Part shown: piece by piece, positions 9,666 to 18,335 of the stretch | How the letters are laid out: each line of letters begins with the position of its first letter | How positions within the stretch are numbered: the stretch's first letter is position 1 | Source of the DNA: Nitrospira_E sp052156535 | Lineage (GTDB): Bacteria > Nitrospirota > Nitrospiria > Nitrospirales > UBA8639 | Length of the DNA: 64,000 bases | NCBI RefSeq assembly: GCF_052156535.1 | Contig: NZ_JBQKUP010000026.1 | Location: 62,001-126,000 of the forward strand | Reading direction: 5' to 3' | Translations under genes and position numbers: made by a program | Notes under the pieces: model-generated | Told to the model about the DNA's origin: nothing | Seen by the model: the letters and a program-made list of their open reading frames with translations, nothing else | The model's database searches: none

Positions 9666-10946
9666 TCAGGGTGGTGGGGCCGGCTTGAGTGTTTTCAAGT
9701 AGGCTTGGACGTCGGCAATCTGCTGGGAAGTTAAGCGATCTTGCCACGCCGGCATATTCCCACGTCCCTTTAAAATCGTCGTCCAAAACATGTCATTATT
9801 CTGGAGGATCGGATTTTGCTGTAATGCGGGACCATATTCACCTTTGGCGAGCGCCCCGTGGCAGGCCTTGCAGTTTTTGTCGTACACGTCATACCCCCGG
9901 TCGGCTAGCCCGGATGGAAATTCCCTGCCCTGAGAGTCGGGGATGGAGGCCACCTGGGAACTCGGAGAAACACGGGATTGGTCATCTAGTACGCTATGGT
10001 TACTGGCCGGTTGTGTGGAAGACATATTTGGTTCGTCGGAGACCTTCAGCAGGGTTAGCATTCCACGAGGATACTTCCGATCGTCAGCCACATGGGGTAC
10101 CACATGGCAGTGAAATAACCAAGTCCCTGCATGGTTGGTGACAAACTCGACGACTTTAATTTCCGCAGGTCCGATGGAGAGCACTCCGTTGGGATTGTCC
10201 CATCCGGGAATCCGAGGATTTCCGGCATTCACCTCTTTCCATTTATGACCATGAAGGTGCGGAGTATGAAATTCAAATCCGATATTTGCGAGAATAATGC
10301 GAACCCGGTCCCCCACATTGGTTTTTATAGGACTGTAATCAGGGGCAGAACGGCTATTGATCGTATGGGTATCGTAGTGGCCATCATCATTTGTGTCCCA
10401 CTCGTCCCAAAATGTGACAAATTCCTGATCGACTTGAGGCCAGGTAGGATCTTCGACGACAAATAACCCATACATGCCATGATCCATATGGTTCGCCGTG
10501 TCGAAATGGCAATGATAGAGATAATAACCGGGATCTTCAGCCATCCATTCATACGTGTAGGATTCGCCGGGCATCTGGAGTTGCTCCCGTCCCATGGTTC
10601 GCTGACCATTTCCGTCCATATTAAACGGATGCACACCATGGAAATGCATGGTGTGAGGAAGGTGATGCGTGTTGGTGAAATGGACCTTGACCAGGTCGCC
10701 TTTGTTGACACGAATGATCGGACCGGGAACTGAAGGCTTTTCTCCTTTTAGGGCATAAGCCCAAACGATCACTTCTTTCCTGGGATCCTCCAGTAACGTG
10801 ATAGTCATTTCTTCGACCGTGATGGAGAATTTTTTGACGGGTACTTCTTCGGCGTAAATAATGGGAGCATAGATTCCCGAAAACATGATTGAAAGAGTTA
10901 TACCCACGATAAAAAGTTTAGGCGTTTCAAACAATTGGTTTTTCAC
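9666..10946 (-). CDS. two-domain multicopper oxidase fused to C-terminal cytochrome c
   Basis: I choose the GTG at 10946, which lies four bases after GGAGGA and yields a short basic N-terminus and signal peptide (to IIYAEE). An ATG at 10958 is the alternative. Cupredoxin domain 1 carries HTMHFHG and YHCHFDTANHMDHGM. Domain 2 carries HTPHLHGHKW and FHCHVVPHVADD. Both domains therefore have HCH copper motifs and both seem able to hold type-1 copper. After a Ser/Pro-rich linker comes a cytochrome c domain with CKACHG and a Met-containing GRGNMPAWQ. The enzyme should be periplasmic, passing electrons between a haem and a laccase-type copper site. It is not a clear NirK, since that family lacks the HCH motif. 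The gene begins 30 bp after cfa. Confidence 0.85.
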   Translation of the reverse strand: MKNQLFETPKLFIVGITLSIMFSGIYAPIIYAEEVPVKKFSITVEEMTITLLEDPRKEVIVWAYALKGEKPSVPGPIIRVNKGDLVKVHFTNTHHLPHTMHFHGVHPFNMDGNGQRTMGREQLQMPGESYTYEWMAEDPGYYLYHCHFDTANHMDHGMYGLFVVEDPTWPQVDQEFVTFWDEWDTNDDGHYDTHTINSRSAPDYSPIKTNVGDRVRIILANIGFEFHTPHLHGHKWKEVNAGNPRIPGWDNPNGVLSIGPAEIKVVEFVTNHAGTWLFHCHVVPHVADDRKYPRGMLTLLKVSDEPNMSSTQPASNHSVLDDQSRVSPSSQVASIPDSQGREFPSGLADRGYDVYDKNCKACHGALAKGEYGPALQQNPILQNNDMFWTTILKGRGNMPAWQDRLTSQQIADVQAYLKTLKPAPPP

Positions 10947-10975
10947 GGTGTCCTCCATTGGACTCGTTGGATCTT

Positions 10976-12259
10976 TCACGCTACCTGAATGCAAGGAATC
11001 GGCTCTCGACGATTTCCAGGTTTGGTCAGCAGCATCTGAACGTCACTGATGACGCGTTCCGTAAATCCTCCCTCGCAATAACAAAAATAGAATTCCCACA
11101 TACGGAAAAATTCCTCGGTGTAGCCCAGTCTGAGAATGTTTTTCCGGTTCCGGTAAAGATTATCGCGCCAGGCTTTCAGCGTCGTGACATAATAAGGCCC
11201 GATATCCTCAAGATGAAAGAGTCGCAGATCACTGGATCGTGCGATAGACCCGCTCATGGCGGTGATGGAGGGTATACAGCTTCCCGGAAAAATGTACCGT
11301 TGGATGAAATCCACCGATCGTTTGGCGGCCTCGTATCGCTGATCGGCGATCGTGATGGCCTGCAACAACATCATCCCTTCCGGTTTTAAAAGCCGGCTGC
11401 ATGCGCCAAAATAGGCATCGAAATACTGGTATCCCACCGCTTCGATCATTTCTAATGAAACCAGTTTGTCGTATTTTCCCGTGAGGTCCCGATAATCCGT
11501 GCATAGCACGGTAATGCGATTATTCAAGCCGGCTGCGGCCACCCGCTCACAGGCCAGATCGTATTGTTGTTGTGATATGGTGGTAGTGGTCACCTGACAG
11601 CCATAACGGGTAGCCGCATGAAGAGCAAACCCGCCCCACCCGGTTCCGATCTCAAGAAGGTGGTCTGTGGATTGTAATTCCAGCTTGCGACAAATGTGGT
11701 CCAGGCGCGCCGTCTGAGCATCATGAAGCGTCATGGACGAATCCGGGAATATGGCACTGGAATACATCAGGCTTTCATCAAGAAATAGGGCAAAGAACTC
11801 ATTACCGACATCATAGTGGGCTGAAATGTTCCGTCGGCTCCCTTTGGCGGTGTTCCGGTTCAATCGGTGTAATAATTTTTGGATGGGCATGGTTAACCAG
11901 GCCCATTTGCCATCCATTCTGTCCAGAAGTTCCCGATTGCATAAGAAAATGCGTATCAGGTCCGGAAGATCATCGATCTGCCAATAGCCTGCCATAAAGG
12001 CCTCTCCGGCCCCGATGGATCCACCAAACGCCGTATCTGTGTAGAATCGGGGATTGGTGACCGTGACTCTCAGCGGGCATTGCGGCGTGACCCGGCCGAA
12101 CCGTTGTTGAGTGCCTCCATCATGAAGGGTAATCTCCCCGTTGGTTATGCGGCTGAGCCGACTCAGAAGCGCGCGCCTGGCGATGGCCTCCAGAAACCTG
12201 GGTTTGGGAGTGGTCCCCGCCGAAATGGTCGACGGGATTGATAGGGATTTTGAAGTCAT
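10976..12259 (-). CDS. cfa: cyclopropane-fatty-acyl-phospholipid synthase family methyltransferase
   Basis: The 427-residue protein has an N-terminal lipid-recruiting region, then the SAM site (LLEIGTGWGGFALHAA). CFA-type active-site features follow: HYDVGNEFF, LMYSSAIF, SLEMIEAVG and the C-terminal WEFYFCYCEGGF. CFA synthases transfer a methylene from SAM to unsaturated acyl chains of membrane phospholipids. The ATG overlaps the DUF1365 stop (ATGA), so it is the last gene of the coupled FAD-oxidase/DUF1365/cfa trio. That trio is a recurrent stress cluster in other bacteria, linked to singlet-oxygen or light responses. Some members make methylated or furan fatty acids instead, so the product is uncertain. 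Confidence 0.88.
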   Translation of the reverse strand: MTSKSLSIPSTISAGTTPKPRFLEAIARRALLSRLSRITNGEITLHDGGTQQRFGRVTPQCPLRVTVTNPRFYTDTAFGGSIGAGEAFMAGYWQIDDLPDLIRIFLCNRELLDRMDGKWAWLTMPIQKLLHRLNRNTAKGSRRNISAHYDVGNEFFALFLDESLMYSSAIFPDSSMTLHDAQTARLDHICRKLELQSTDHLLEIGTGWGGFALHAATRYGCQVTTTTISQQQYDLACERVAAAGLNNRITVLCTDYRDLTGKYDKLVSLEMIEAVGYQYFDAYFGACSRLLKPEGMMLLQAITIADQRYEAAKRSVDFIQRYIFPGSCIPSITAMSGSIARSSDLRLFHLEDIGPYYVTTLKAWRDNLYRNRKNILRLGYTEEFFRMWEFYFCYCEGGFTERVISDVQMLLTKPGNRREPIPCIQVA

Positions 12260-13050
12260 AGGCTGTCTGCCGATCTGGCTCCTTCTTGTGGGTTTTGAAC
12301 AATTTTTGAGGGGTGAGTAAAAATTGGCACGCGTTTAAGAAAAAGTTTCAAGGCCTGCCAATAAATCGCGCCCAGCGCCTTTAAGGGCATGAGGGGATAG
12401 CCGGCCAATTCGCGGGCGCACCTCATCCCGTTGATCGGTTCACGCTCCAATAGCAGTGTCGCGTCAAAGATGCTCCGGTTGTGCTGTAAGTTTTTCATAT
12501 GCACCGAAAGGTGTATGTCGGGAGTTCCGAATGTCCAATCATATTGAATGTCCATGGGCATAAATGGCGAAACATGAAACCCCTTTCCAAACCGGAAACG
12601 TAAATGTTCGGTCTGTGTAAGGCTTGAATGTCTTGAAAGGACATAGGCATGCCGTTCGTTCCATGGGGTGTTGGTGATCTCCGCGACGATTGTCTCAAGA
12701 CATCGAGACCGGGCATCGAAGCAGTAATAAAAGCTGACAGGGTTGAACGAAAAACCGAAATGACGCAAATGCGTGAGTAACCGGATAGGCCCATCCGGGG
12801 TATGTCCGGTTTCTCGCCGGATGTGGTCCCGGACAGCTGTCCGCAGAGGGATTCCGGGATCGCCCAGATAGTCCCTTCGTTGAAATCTGACCGGTGCAGG
12901 GCCCTTCGTTGACCAGAACCAACGGCCCTCGAAGACGTTGTCGAGCTCATCGAGATCAAGATACGCATAGAACACCGGATAATTGAACGAATGGGCTTTC
13001 GGTTCAAACCGCCGATGCCGTATCCGTCCGTGGTAAAGGCAACTCTGCAT
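12256..13050 (-). CDS. DUF1365 family protein
   Basis: The start is ATG at 13050, giving MQSCLYHGRIRHRRFEPKA, a typical opening of DUF1365. The 264-residue protein includes HLRHFGFSFNPVSFYYC and NTPWNERHAYVL, two strongly conserved blocks of the family. Function is not established. DUF1365 is almost always encoded between an FAD-dependent oxidase and a CFA-like methyltransferase, as here, and is thought to help modify membrane acyl chains. It overlaps the upstream FAD gene by 47 bp and the downstream cfa by four, indicating strict co-translation. Confidence 0.9.
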   Translation of the reverse strand: MQSCLYHGRIRHRRFEPKAHSFNYPVFYAYLDLDELDNVFEGRWFWSTKGPAPVRFQRRDYLGDPGIPLRTAVRDHIRRETGHTPDGPIRLLTHLRHFGFSFNPVSFYYCFDARSRCLETIVAEITNTPWNERHAYVLSRHSSLTQTEHLRFRFGKGFHVSPFMPMDIQYDWTFGTPDIHLSVHMKNLQHNRSIFDATLLLEREPINGMRCARELAGYPLMPLKALGAIYWQALKLFLKRVPIFTHPSKIVQNPQEGARSADSL

Positions 13051-14296
13051 GATGCGTGGTCCTTTTGAAATGTTCCAACGCGTTCAGGGCACTCACGACG
13101 CCATCCTCGTGGAAGCCGTATCGCCAGTATGCCCCGCAAAAATATGTCCGGTTCGGGCCGTTGATCTCTGCCTGCCGCTGTTGCGTGCCGACACTGGGAA
13201 TGGAAAAAATCGGGTGAGCATAGATCATGCGCTTCAGAATTTTGGCGGGGGAAATGTCCCGGCTGTTATTCAGGGTGACGCAAAATTGAACGGGGGCGCG
13301 AAGGCCCTGCAAAATATTCAGATTGTAGGTCACCGCAACCCGATTTTGTGTGTGAACCGGAATATGGTAGTTCCAGGCAGCCCAGGCTTGTCGACGTCTG
13401 GGTAGCATTCCGGCATCGGTGTGCAGGACCGCCTCATTGTTCTGTGTGGTCATCGGCCCTAACACCTCTTCTTCCAGGGCCGTGGCGTCGCTTAATAAAC
13501 GAAGGGCCTGGTTTCCGTGCGTCGCAATGAATACCGTGTCGAAGCGCTCGGAGGACCCCTGCGCGCTTGTCACGGTCACATAGTCCCTGTTTCGTGTGAT
13601 GCGTTCTACCGGGGCATTGGTGCGGATACGATCGCGAAAGGAAGCGGTCAGTTTTTTGACGTAGGTTTGGGAGCCTCCGCGAATGACATACCACGTCGGA
13701 CGATCATTAATATTCAGCATCCCGTGGTTATGAAAGAACCGGATAAAGAAGTGCGCGGGCATAGCCCACATCTGTGCAGGATCTGCTGACCAGATGGCCG
13801 CTCCCATGGGGATCAAATACCAATCAAGAAATTCTCTCCCGTAACCGGCCTGTTTCAGATAGTGTCCTAGTGTCGTGTTCATGTCCGGATTCGCGAGACA
13901 CTGGGGGGCCTCCCGATTAAAACGGAGAATGTCTCTGATCATTCTGTAGAACGATGGCCGGAGCAAATTCCGCCGTTGAGCAAAAATGGTATTTAACGTT
14001 GTCCCGTTATATTCCAGGCCTGAACGATCACATTTGACGCTGAAGCCCATCGAAGAGGCTTGAGTCGGAACCTCCAGGTCCTTGAGCAGCCTGGTGAAGC
14101 AGGGATAGGTTTGGTGATTAAAGACCATAAACCCGCTATCAAGCTGATACCGTTGGCCCTCCCACGCGATCTCATGCGTGTGGGTATGTCCTCCCACATA
14201 ATCATTAGCTTCAAAAACCGCGATCCGGTGGTGACGGCTGAGATAATAGGCTGCCACATTTCCCGCAATACCCGTTCCGATAATGGCAATGTTCAC
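13004..14296 (-). CDS. FAD-dependent amine-oxidase-fold oxidoreductase (COG2907 type)
   Basis: The start is GTG at 14296, just before the Rossmann motif (IAIIGTGIAGNVAAYYLS) and the second FAD element VFEANDYVGGHTHTH. The 430-residue protein ends with the FAD-binding phrase YFCGAYWRYGFHEDGVVSA. This subgroup, seen next to DUF1365 and CFA-like enzymes, is thought to desaturate or oxidise acyl chains. In Rhodobacter a related gene is needed for furan fatty acid formation (family knowledge, not shown here). The gene heads the FAD/DUF1365/cfa trio. A 168-bp gap separates it from the lipocalin gene, so it could have its own promoter. Confidence 0.88.
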   Translation of the reverse strand: MNIAIIGTGIAGNVAAYYLSRHHRIAVFEANDYVGGHTHTHEIAWEGQRYQLDSGFMVFNHQTYPCFTRLLKDLEVPTQASSMGFSVKCDRSGLEYNGTTLNTIFAQRRNLLRPSFYRMIRDILRFNREAPQCLANPDMNTTLGHYLKQAGYGREFLDWYLIPMGAAIWSADPAQMWAMPAHFFIRFFHNHGMLNINDRPTWYVIRGGSQTYVKKLTASFRDRIRTNAPVERITRNRDYVTVTSAQGSSERFDTVFIATHGNQALRLLSDATALEEEVLGPMTTQNNEAVLHTDAGMLPRRRQAWAAWNYHIPVHTQNRVAVTYNLNILQGLRAPVQFCVTLNNSRDISPAKILKRMIYAHPIFSIPSVGTQQRQAEINGPNRTYFCGAYWRYGFHEDGVVSALNALEHFKRTTHHAELPLPRTDTASAV

Positions 14297-14464
14297 CGGC
14301 GGCCCCTCAGGATTTTCCGGTCCGGCTCCGACAGGGGCCTTCCATAACTGGATGATCGGACCGGAAACGGTTGCACATCAATTCCAAGGCAGGACCGATA
14401 CGGCCCACAGATTTTTGCCATGTCCTGGATCCTTCTCATCCTCACGTGTTCCTCTTCATGGTTA

Positions 14465-15001
14465 TCAATTCCGCCCAACTTCCCACCGTTGCGGGACACG
14501 CTGAATTTTTGAGAGGTCATACCCTTGATCAGCAATTATCTTGAGCAAATGTTGATAATCCTCCTCCGGCAGCCGGGGAGTTCGGGCCATGATCCAGACA
14601 TAGTCCCGTTTGAGGCGGCCGATGATGGTTTGGCTGTAATCCGAATTGACATACACGATTCGGTAGTCGGCCTTAAACGGCCAGAGAAATTGCATGTCCC
14701 AGACGGCATTGGATTCCTGATCCACAACAAATCCTGTCGGGCGATACACCTTCCTTTCACCCTCGAATCCGCCTTTGCGAAAGGTAAATGTGGTGGCGAT
14801 CGTTCCATCGTCATTGAGTCGATAGGACTCCACTGCGTTGAACGCTTCCGTCTCAATGAACGTCGGAATGTTCGCAATCACGTACCAGTCCCCCATGAAG
14901 CGCTCGAGATTGACCTGACCGGCGGTCTGAATGGGAGGCGGGCTGCTGCACCCTAAGAGACTTACGAGCAGCCCACAGGCTATCAATGATGAGGTGTGCA
15001 T
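14465..15001 (-). CDS. blc: outer-membrane lipocalin (Blc family) lipoprotein
   Basis: A 178-residue protein with a lipoprotein signal (LVSLLGCSS) and the lipocalin core: FMGDWYVIANIPTF (the G-x-W box), YRLNDDGTI, and the late motifs YSQTIIGRLKRDYVWIMARTP. Blc binds lysophospholipid or fatty acid in the outer membrane and is associated with envelope stress. Its position among acyl-modifying genes suggests carriage or protection of modified lipids. The gap to the upstream DUF6134 gene is only 12 bp. Confidence 0.92.
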   Translation of the reverse strand: MHTSSLIACGLLVSLLGCSSPPPIQTAGQVNLERFMGDWYVIANIPTFIETEAFNAVESYRLNDDGTIATTFTFRKGGFEGERKVYRPTGFVVDQESNAVWDMQFLWPFKADYRIVYVNSDYSQTIIGRLKRDYVWIMARTPRLPEEDYQHLLKIIADQGYDLSKIQRVPQRWEVGRN

Positions 15002-15013
15002 TTTCCTCTTTCC

Positions 15014-15685
15014 CTACTGAAGTTCATAGCGCAACTTTTTGCCGTCTTTGGTGGTCGATTGTAGTCCGACCCACTCGTCGTCCATGGTATACCAGAGATC
15101 AATGGTAAACTTGTCACTTATGATACGGTGATGGCGAGTGGGAGTCGGCACTCCACGTAGTGCGAATGTTTCTTCCGCCACAATCTGAATGTCTACCGGC
15201 TGCAATTCGCCCGTCTGCGAATTGAGCAGGCGACTGCTCTGAAACCAGGGTGGATTCCAATAGGCAAAGGTTTTGATACAACCCTCCAGGGTTTGCTCTC
15301 CATCATGGGTGTGTAACCGCAACGTTCCACCCTTGGAGGTCCCCTCCACAAAAAACGATTCACCATTATCATTGGTCTTGGCCCGAATCTCCTTGAGGCA
15401 TTCCCCTTCCCATACTTCAGCATTGGTGTGCCGGTAAGTATAAAACGTGATGAAAAAGTACTTCACATCGAATTCGGCCTCCACATTGATCTGCGTGCGC
15501 GTCCCTTTCGTGGACACCACAAAGCGTTGAAACCCGATTTCATCATCATCCAGAAAGACCTTAAAGGCATAAGTCTTTTGGTTGGTGTCCTGGGCAGACC
15601 TGGCCATCCCCATGGAGAAAAGAAAAAAGGGCATAAGTGCCAACAACAGCGATGTACCTTCGATCATGGAGAACGTACCAATCAT
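15014..15685 (-). CDS. DUF6134-like exported protein
   Basis: The 223-residue protein opens with a hydrophobic signal (SLLLALMPFFLFSMGMARSAQ). A beta-rich domain follows with recurring phrases seen in this family, YAFKVFLDDDEIGFQRF and DLWYTMDDEWVGLQSTTKDGKKLRYEL. The function is not known. Homologous genes sit with DUF1295, DUF2878 and Blc-type genes, as in this window. Its ATG overlaps the DUF1295 stop by four bases (ATGA), so translation is probably coupled. Probably periplasmic. Confidence 0.75.
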   Translation of the reverse strand: MIGTFSMIEGTSLLLALMPFFLFSMGMARSAQDTNQKTYAFKVFLDDDEIGFQRFVVSTKGTRTQINVEAEFDVKYFFITFYTYRHTNAEVWEGECLKEIRAKTNDNGESFFVEGTSKGGTLRLHTHDGEQTLEGCIKTFAYWNPPWFQSSRLLNSQTGELQPVDIQIVAEETFALRGVPTPTRHHRIISDKFTIDLWYTMDDEWVGLQSTTKDGKKLRYELQ

Positions 15686-16488
15686 GATATTTCCTCCTGA
15701 GGACCGGCTACGGGGTTGGCTTTTTTCTGAGGTCCTGGAATGAAGGCGTTGGTGCTCGCGATGTATTCACGATAGGCTGGTCGTCGATCCACAATAGTTT
15801 CTTCGAGCAATGTCACACCGGAAAATTCCAGCAACAAAAAAGTTAACAGGATAGGTGAGAGGATCGACCACCAAGCGCCGGGCGGGATCACAAAGAGGAA
15901 AAATCCCCACCAGATCAGGCATTCGCCGAAATAATTAGGGTGGCGTGTAAAGCGCCACAATCCTTGATTCATCACCTTGCCCCGATTTGCGGGATTCATC
16001 TTAAAACGAGCCAGTTGCCAATCGCCCACCGATTCAAAGAACATCCCGATAATCCACACGGCTACGGCCAGAATATCGGAGATGCTGTATGCAAATGGCA
16101 CGGTTAACGCGACCCACAATGGCATGGAGATGATCCAGGCCAACACGGCTTGAAACACAAAAATGATTCCGAGGCTTTTCAGCGCAAAGTTTGGCTCATA
16201 CTTGCGGCGAATCGCTTGGTACCGGGCGTCCTCGGATTCGCCCCAGTTTCTCCAGGTGATATACACCGTCAGCCGGAGGGCCCAAAGAAGGACGAGGGTG
16301 AGAACCAGGGAGGAACGATTCCAGTAGGGCTCCACGCTGCTTGAATAGATAAAGGCAGCCGCGAAGATCATGACGGCCCACATGCTGTCCACGATACTGA
16401 CGTCCCGTTTGGCGAGACTGATCAGCCACGTGAGTGTCGCCAGGACAAGAGTTCCGACCAGGCCGGATAGGTAGATGAAGAAGGTCAT
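15682..16488 (-). CDS. DUF1295 integral membrane protein (steroid-reductase/ICMT fold)
   Basis: A 268-residue multi-helix membrane protein. It carries FTRHPNYFGECLIWWGFFLF, the SAM/NADPH-binding-like core motif of the DUF1295 and isoprenylcysteine methyltransferase superfamily. LEFSGVTLLEETIVDRRPAYREYI, the family's C-terminal region, is also present. Members act on lipids or steroids, but this subgroup has no proven substrate. Four-base overlaps on both sides (with DUF6134 and DUF2878) put it in the middle of a coupled unit. Confidence 0.85.
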   Translation of the reverse strand: MTFFIYLSGLVGTLVLATLTWLISLAKRDVSIVDSMWAVMIFAAAFIYSSSVEPYWNRSSLVLTLVLLWALRLTVYITWRNWGESEDARYQAIRRKYEPNFALKSLGIIFVFQAVLAWIISMPLWVALTVPFAYSISDILAVAVWIIGMFFESVGDWQLARFKMNPANRGKVMNQGLWRFTRHPNYFGECLIWWGFFLFVIPPGAWWSILSPILLTFLLLEFSGVTLLEETIVDRRPAYREYIASTNAFIPGPQKKANPVAGPQEEIS

Positions 16489-17024
16489 ATGGTGCTCTCC
16501 TTGAGGCTTGGTGCAAAGCCATCAAAGCGGGTGGATAGTGCCATCAGAATGGGTGTGATGACGGCCCAGCCAATGGCCAAGGCGGTCAACGCCGCGTTTT
16601 GGTTACCAAACTCGAGGGCTCCCAACTGGTGTCCTCCATAATAGGCCAATGGTCCTCCAACGCTTCCGGCAAGTGCGGCTATCAACCAGCGCCCTCTCAA
16701 CCAACGAAGTGAGACGTTCAACAGGGTTGCGAAGAGTCCCCACATGACCACGATCCAGTATGGGGCGGTGTGTGGGATGAGGATGCCGGAGGAGTAGTGC
16801 AGCCAATCAAGCCACACGAGCATGCTGTCCCACACGGCCCCGATCACCAGGGCAATTATAATCAGTTTGAATTCCGCTTCAGCTGCGGGGGCACTGAACA
16901 GGTGAATGGCCACAATGACCAGAGCCATGAGTGCCCCGATCCACCCGCGTTGGCCGGCTCCGCTGAGTACGCAGGCGAACCAGCCGATCTGAAACAGTAA
17001 AAGGTTGCAGAGAGTCCTGGCCAT
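16485..17024 (-). CDS. DUF2878 membrane protein
   Basis: A 179-residue protein with five or six predicted helices and the DUF2878 features of a WFACVLSGA first helix and GVFA/GGPLAYYGGHQLGALEF. Function is unknown. It is regularly encoded beside CFA-like methyltransferases and DUF1295, as here. An 11-bp gap follows the methyltransferase stop and a four-base overlap leads to DUF1295. Confidence 0.85.
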   Translation of the reverse strand: MARTLCNLLLFQIGWFACVLSGAGQRGWIGALMALVIVAIHLFSAPAAEAEFKLIIIALVIGAVWDSMLVWLDWLHYSSGILIPHTAPYWIVVMWGLFATLLNVSLRWLRGRWLIAALAGSVGGPLAYYGGHQLGALEFGNQNAALTALAIGWAVITPILMALSTRFDGFAPSLKESTI

Positions 17025-17035
17025 GACTTTTCCCT

Positions 17036-18091
17036 TCAGGTGAGGTCGGCTTTCTCAAAAAGATAATGGCTGACCGACCATTCCTGCCCCTCACGATGGC
17101 CGAATAATTCTGCACACGCCATAAAAAATATCCGCCAGCGGACCCACCAGAGGTCCGCATCCTGTTTTCCGTAGGTCTCGATGAAAAGAGGCCACAAGGC
17201 TTCCCGGTGAAAGTCCATGTTTTTTAGCCAGGCGTTAGCCGTTCGTGCGTAATGTGTGCCGGCCCATCTCCATCGATTCACGAGGCTGAACGGACTTCGA
17301 ATGGCCAAAGGCAGATCATCACTAGGCATCAGGCCTCCGGTGAAAAAATAGCGGCTCATCCAGTCACTCTCGTCCCTCACTTCGAAGGTGTACGGGACGG
17401 CTCGATGCACGAAGATATGCATGAAGAAACGCCCGTCAGGCTTGAGCCAGTCGTGAATCCGATCAAAAAGGTGAGACCAATTCCGCATGTGCTCGAACAT
17501 TTCCACTGACACCACCCGGTCGAATTGACTGTGTTCAACGTGAAATTTATTCATGTCGCAAGTCACCACGTGAATATTGCGCAATCCGCGTTGTTGTGCC
17601 TGAGAGTCGATATACGCTTTTTGTGAATGAGAGTTTGAGACTGCCCTAATAAGACTGTGCGGATATTGGGCTGCCATCCAGAGCGACAGAGATCCCCATC
17701 CACAACCCAAATCCAGGATAGATTGTCCGTCATGAAGATCAGCATGCGCACATGATTCCCTTAAGGCAGACTCTTCGGACTCTGAGAGCGACTCGACCCC
17801 AGAAGGCCAGAACCCGCAGCTGTACTTCATGTGGGGCCCCAGCACGCGGTAAAAAAAATCCGATGGAACCTCGTAATGTTGGAAATTGGCCTTATCAGCG
17901 TGGATGGCGATATCGCAGCGAGACATGGTTGCAATAAACGCGGTCTTCAGTGAGGCCAGCTCTTCCACATTTTTGTGGGAAATCTCATGTAATCGTTGGC
18001 GAACCAGATGCCGTATGCCACAACGAATGAGAAGATCTGGTGCCCAATCACGATTAGTAATGGAAAGTGCTAGTTTCATTGCGAGGGACAT
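17036..18091 (-). CDS. CFA-synthase-like SAM methyltransferase
   Basis: The 351-residue protein shares the CFA/coclaurine-methyltransferase architecture: HYEVPSDFFYRVLGP, SCGFWPSG, SILDLGCGWGSLSLWMAAQ (SAM) and VSVEMFEHMRNW. It ends WWVRWRIFFMACAELFG. It lacks the long N-terminal lipid-binding domain of canonical CFA synthases, as do the furan-fatty-acid-type methyltransferases. The window thus has two related methyltransferases with different N-termini in one cluster, suggesting successive steps of one lipid modification (inference). The next gene upstream overlaps it by 38 bp. Confidence 0.85.
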   Translation of the reverse strand: MSLAMKLALSITNRDWAPDLLIRCGIRHLVRQRLHEISHKNVEELASLKTAFIATMSRCDIAIHADKANFQHYEVPSDFFYRVLGPHMKYSCGFWPSGVESLSESEESALRESCAHADLHDGQSILDLGCGWGSLSLWMAAQYPHSLIRAVSNSHSQKAYIDSQAQQRGLRNIHVVTCDMNKFHVEHSQFDRVVSVEMFEHMRNWSHLFDRIHDWLKPDGRFFMHIFVHRAVPYTFEVRDESDWMSRYFFTGGLMPSDDLPLAIRSPFSLVNRWRWAGTHYARTANAWLKNMDFHREALWPLFIETYGKQDADLWWVRWRIFFMACAELFGHREGQEWSVSHYLFEKADLT

Positions 18092-18335
18092 GATAAATGT
18101 TTACCCCCTGTGCAGGTCTGGTGGTGACCTGAAGCTCGACGATTCGGATATCAGAAAATCTGTGCTCCGAGTTGGGTTCCATGCCAGATGGTTGAAAGCC
18201 CGGCGTGAAGGCGATGAGTACCCCCAAGATGATGAGAGCCAGAATGCCCTGCGTAACATACATTCCAGTTGGTGTTGCCAATTTTCTCATGGAATGTTTT
18301 CCGTCATTTTGAAACGATTCAAAAGTTTGACCCAT
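18054..18335 (-). CDS. small single-pass membrane protein, doubtful
   Basis: A 93-residue reading frame with one strong hydrophobic segment (YVTQGILALIILGVLIAF) and a hydrophilic C-terminus. It overlaps the start of the CFA-like methyltransferase by 38 bp, and no strong ribosome site is visible. If real it is the first gene of the lipid cluster. I do not recognise it. A shorter start at 18290 (MRKLATPTGM) is possible. Confidence 0.4.
   Translation of the reverse strand: MGQTFESFQNDGKHSMRKLATPTGMYVTQGILALIILGVLIAFTPGFQPSGMEPNSEHRFSDIRIVELQVTTRPAQGVNIYHVPRNETSTFHY

Noticed and set aside
9666..10946. Copper nitrite reductase (NirK)
   Set aside because: The HCH copper motifs in both domains are laccase-like. 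NirK lacks an HCH motif at its type-1 copper.
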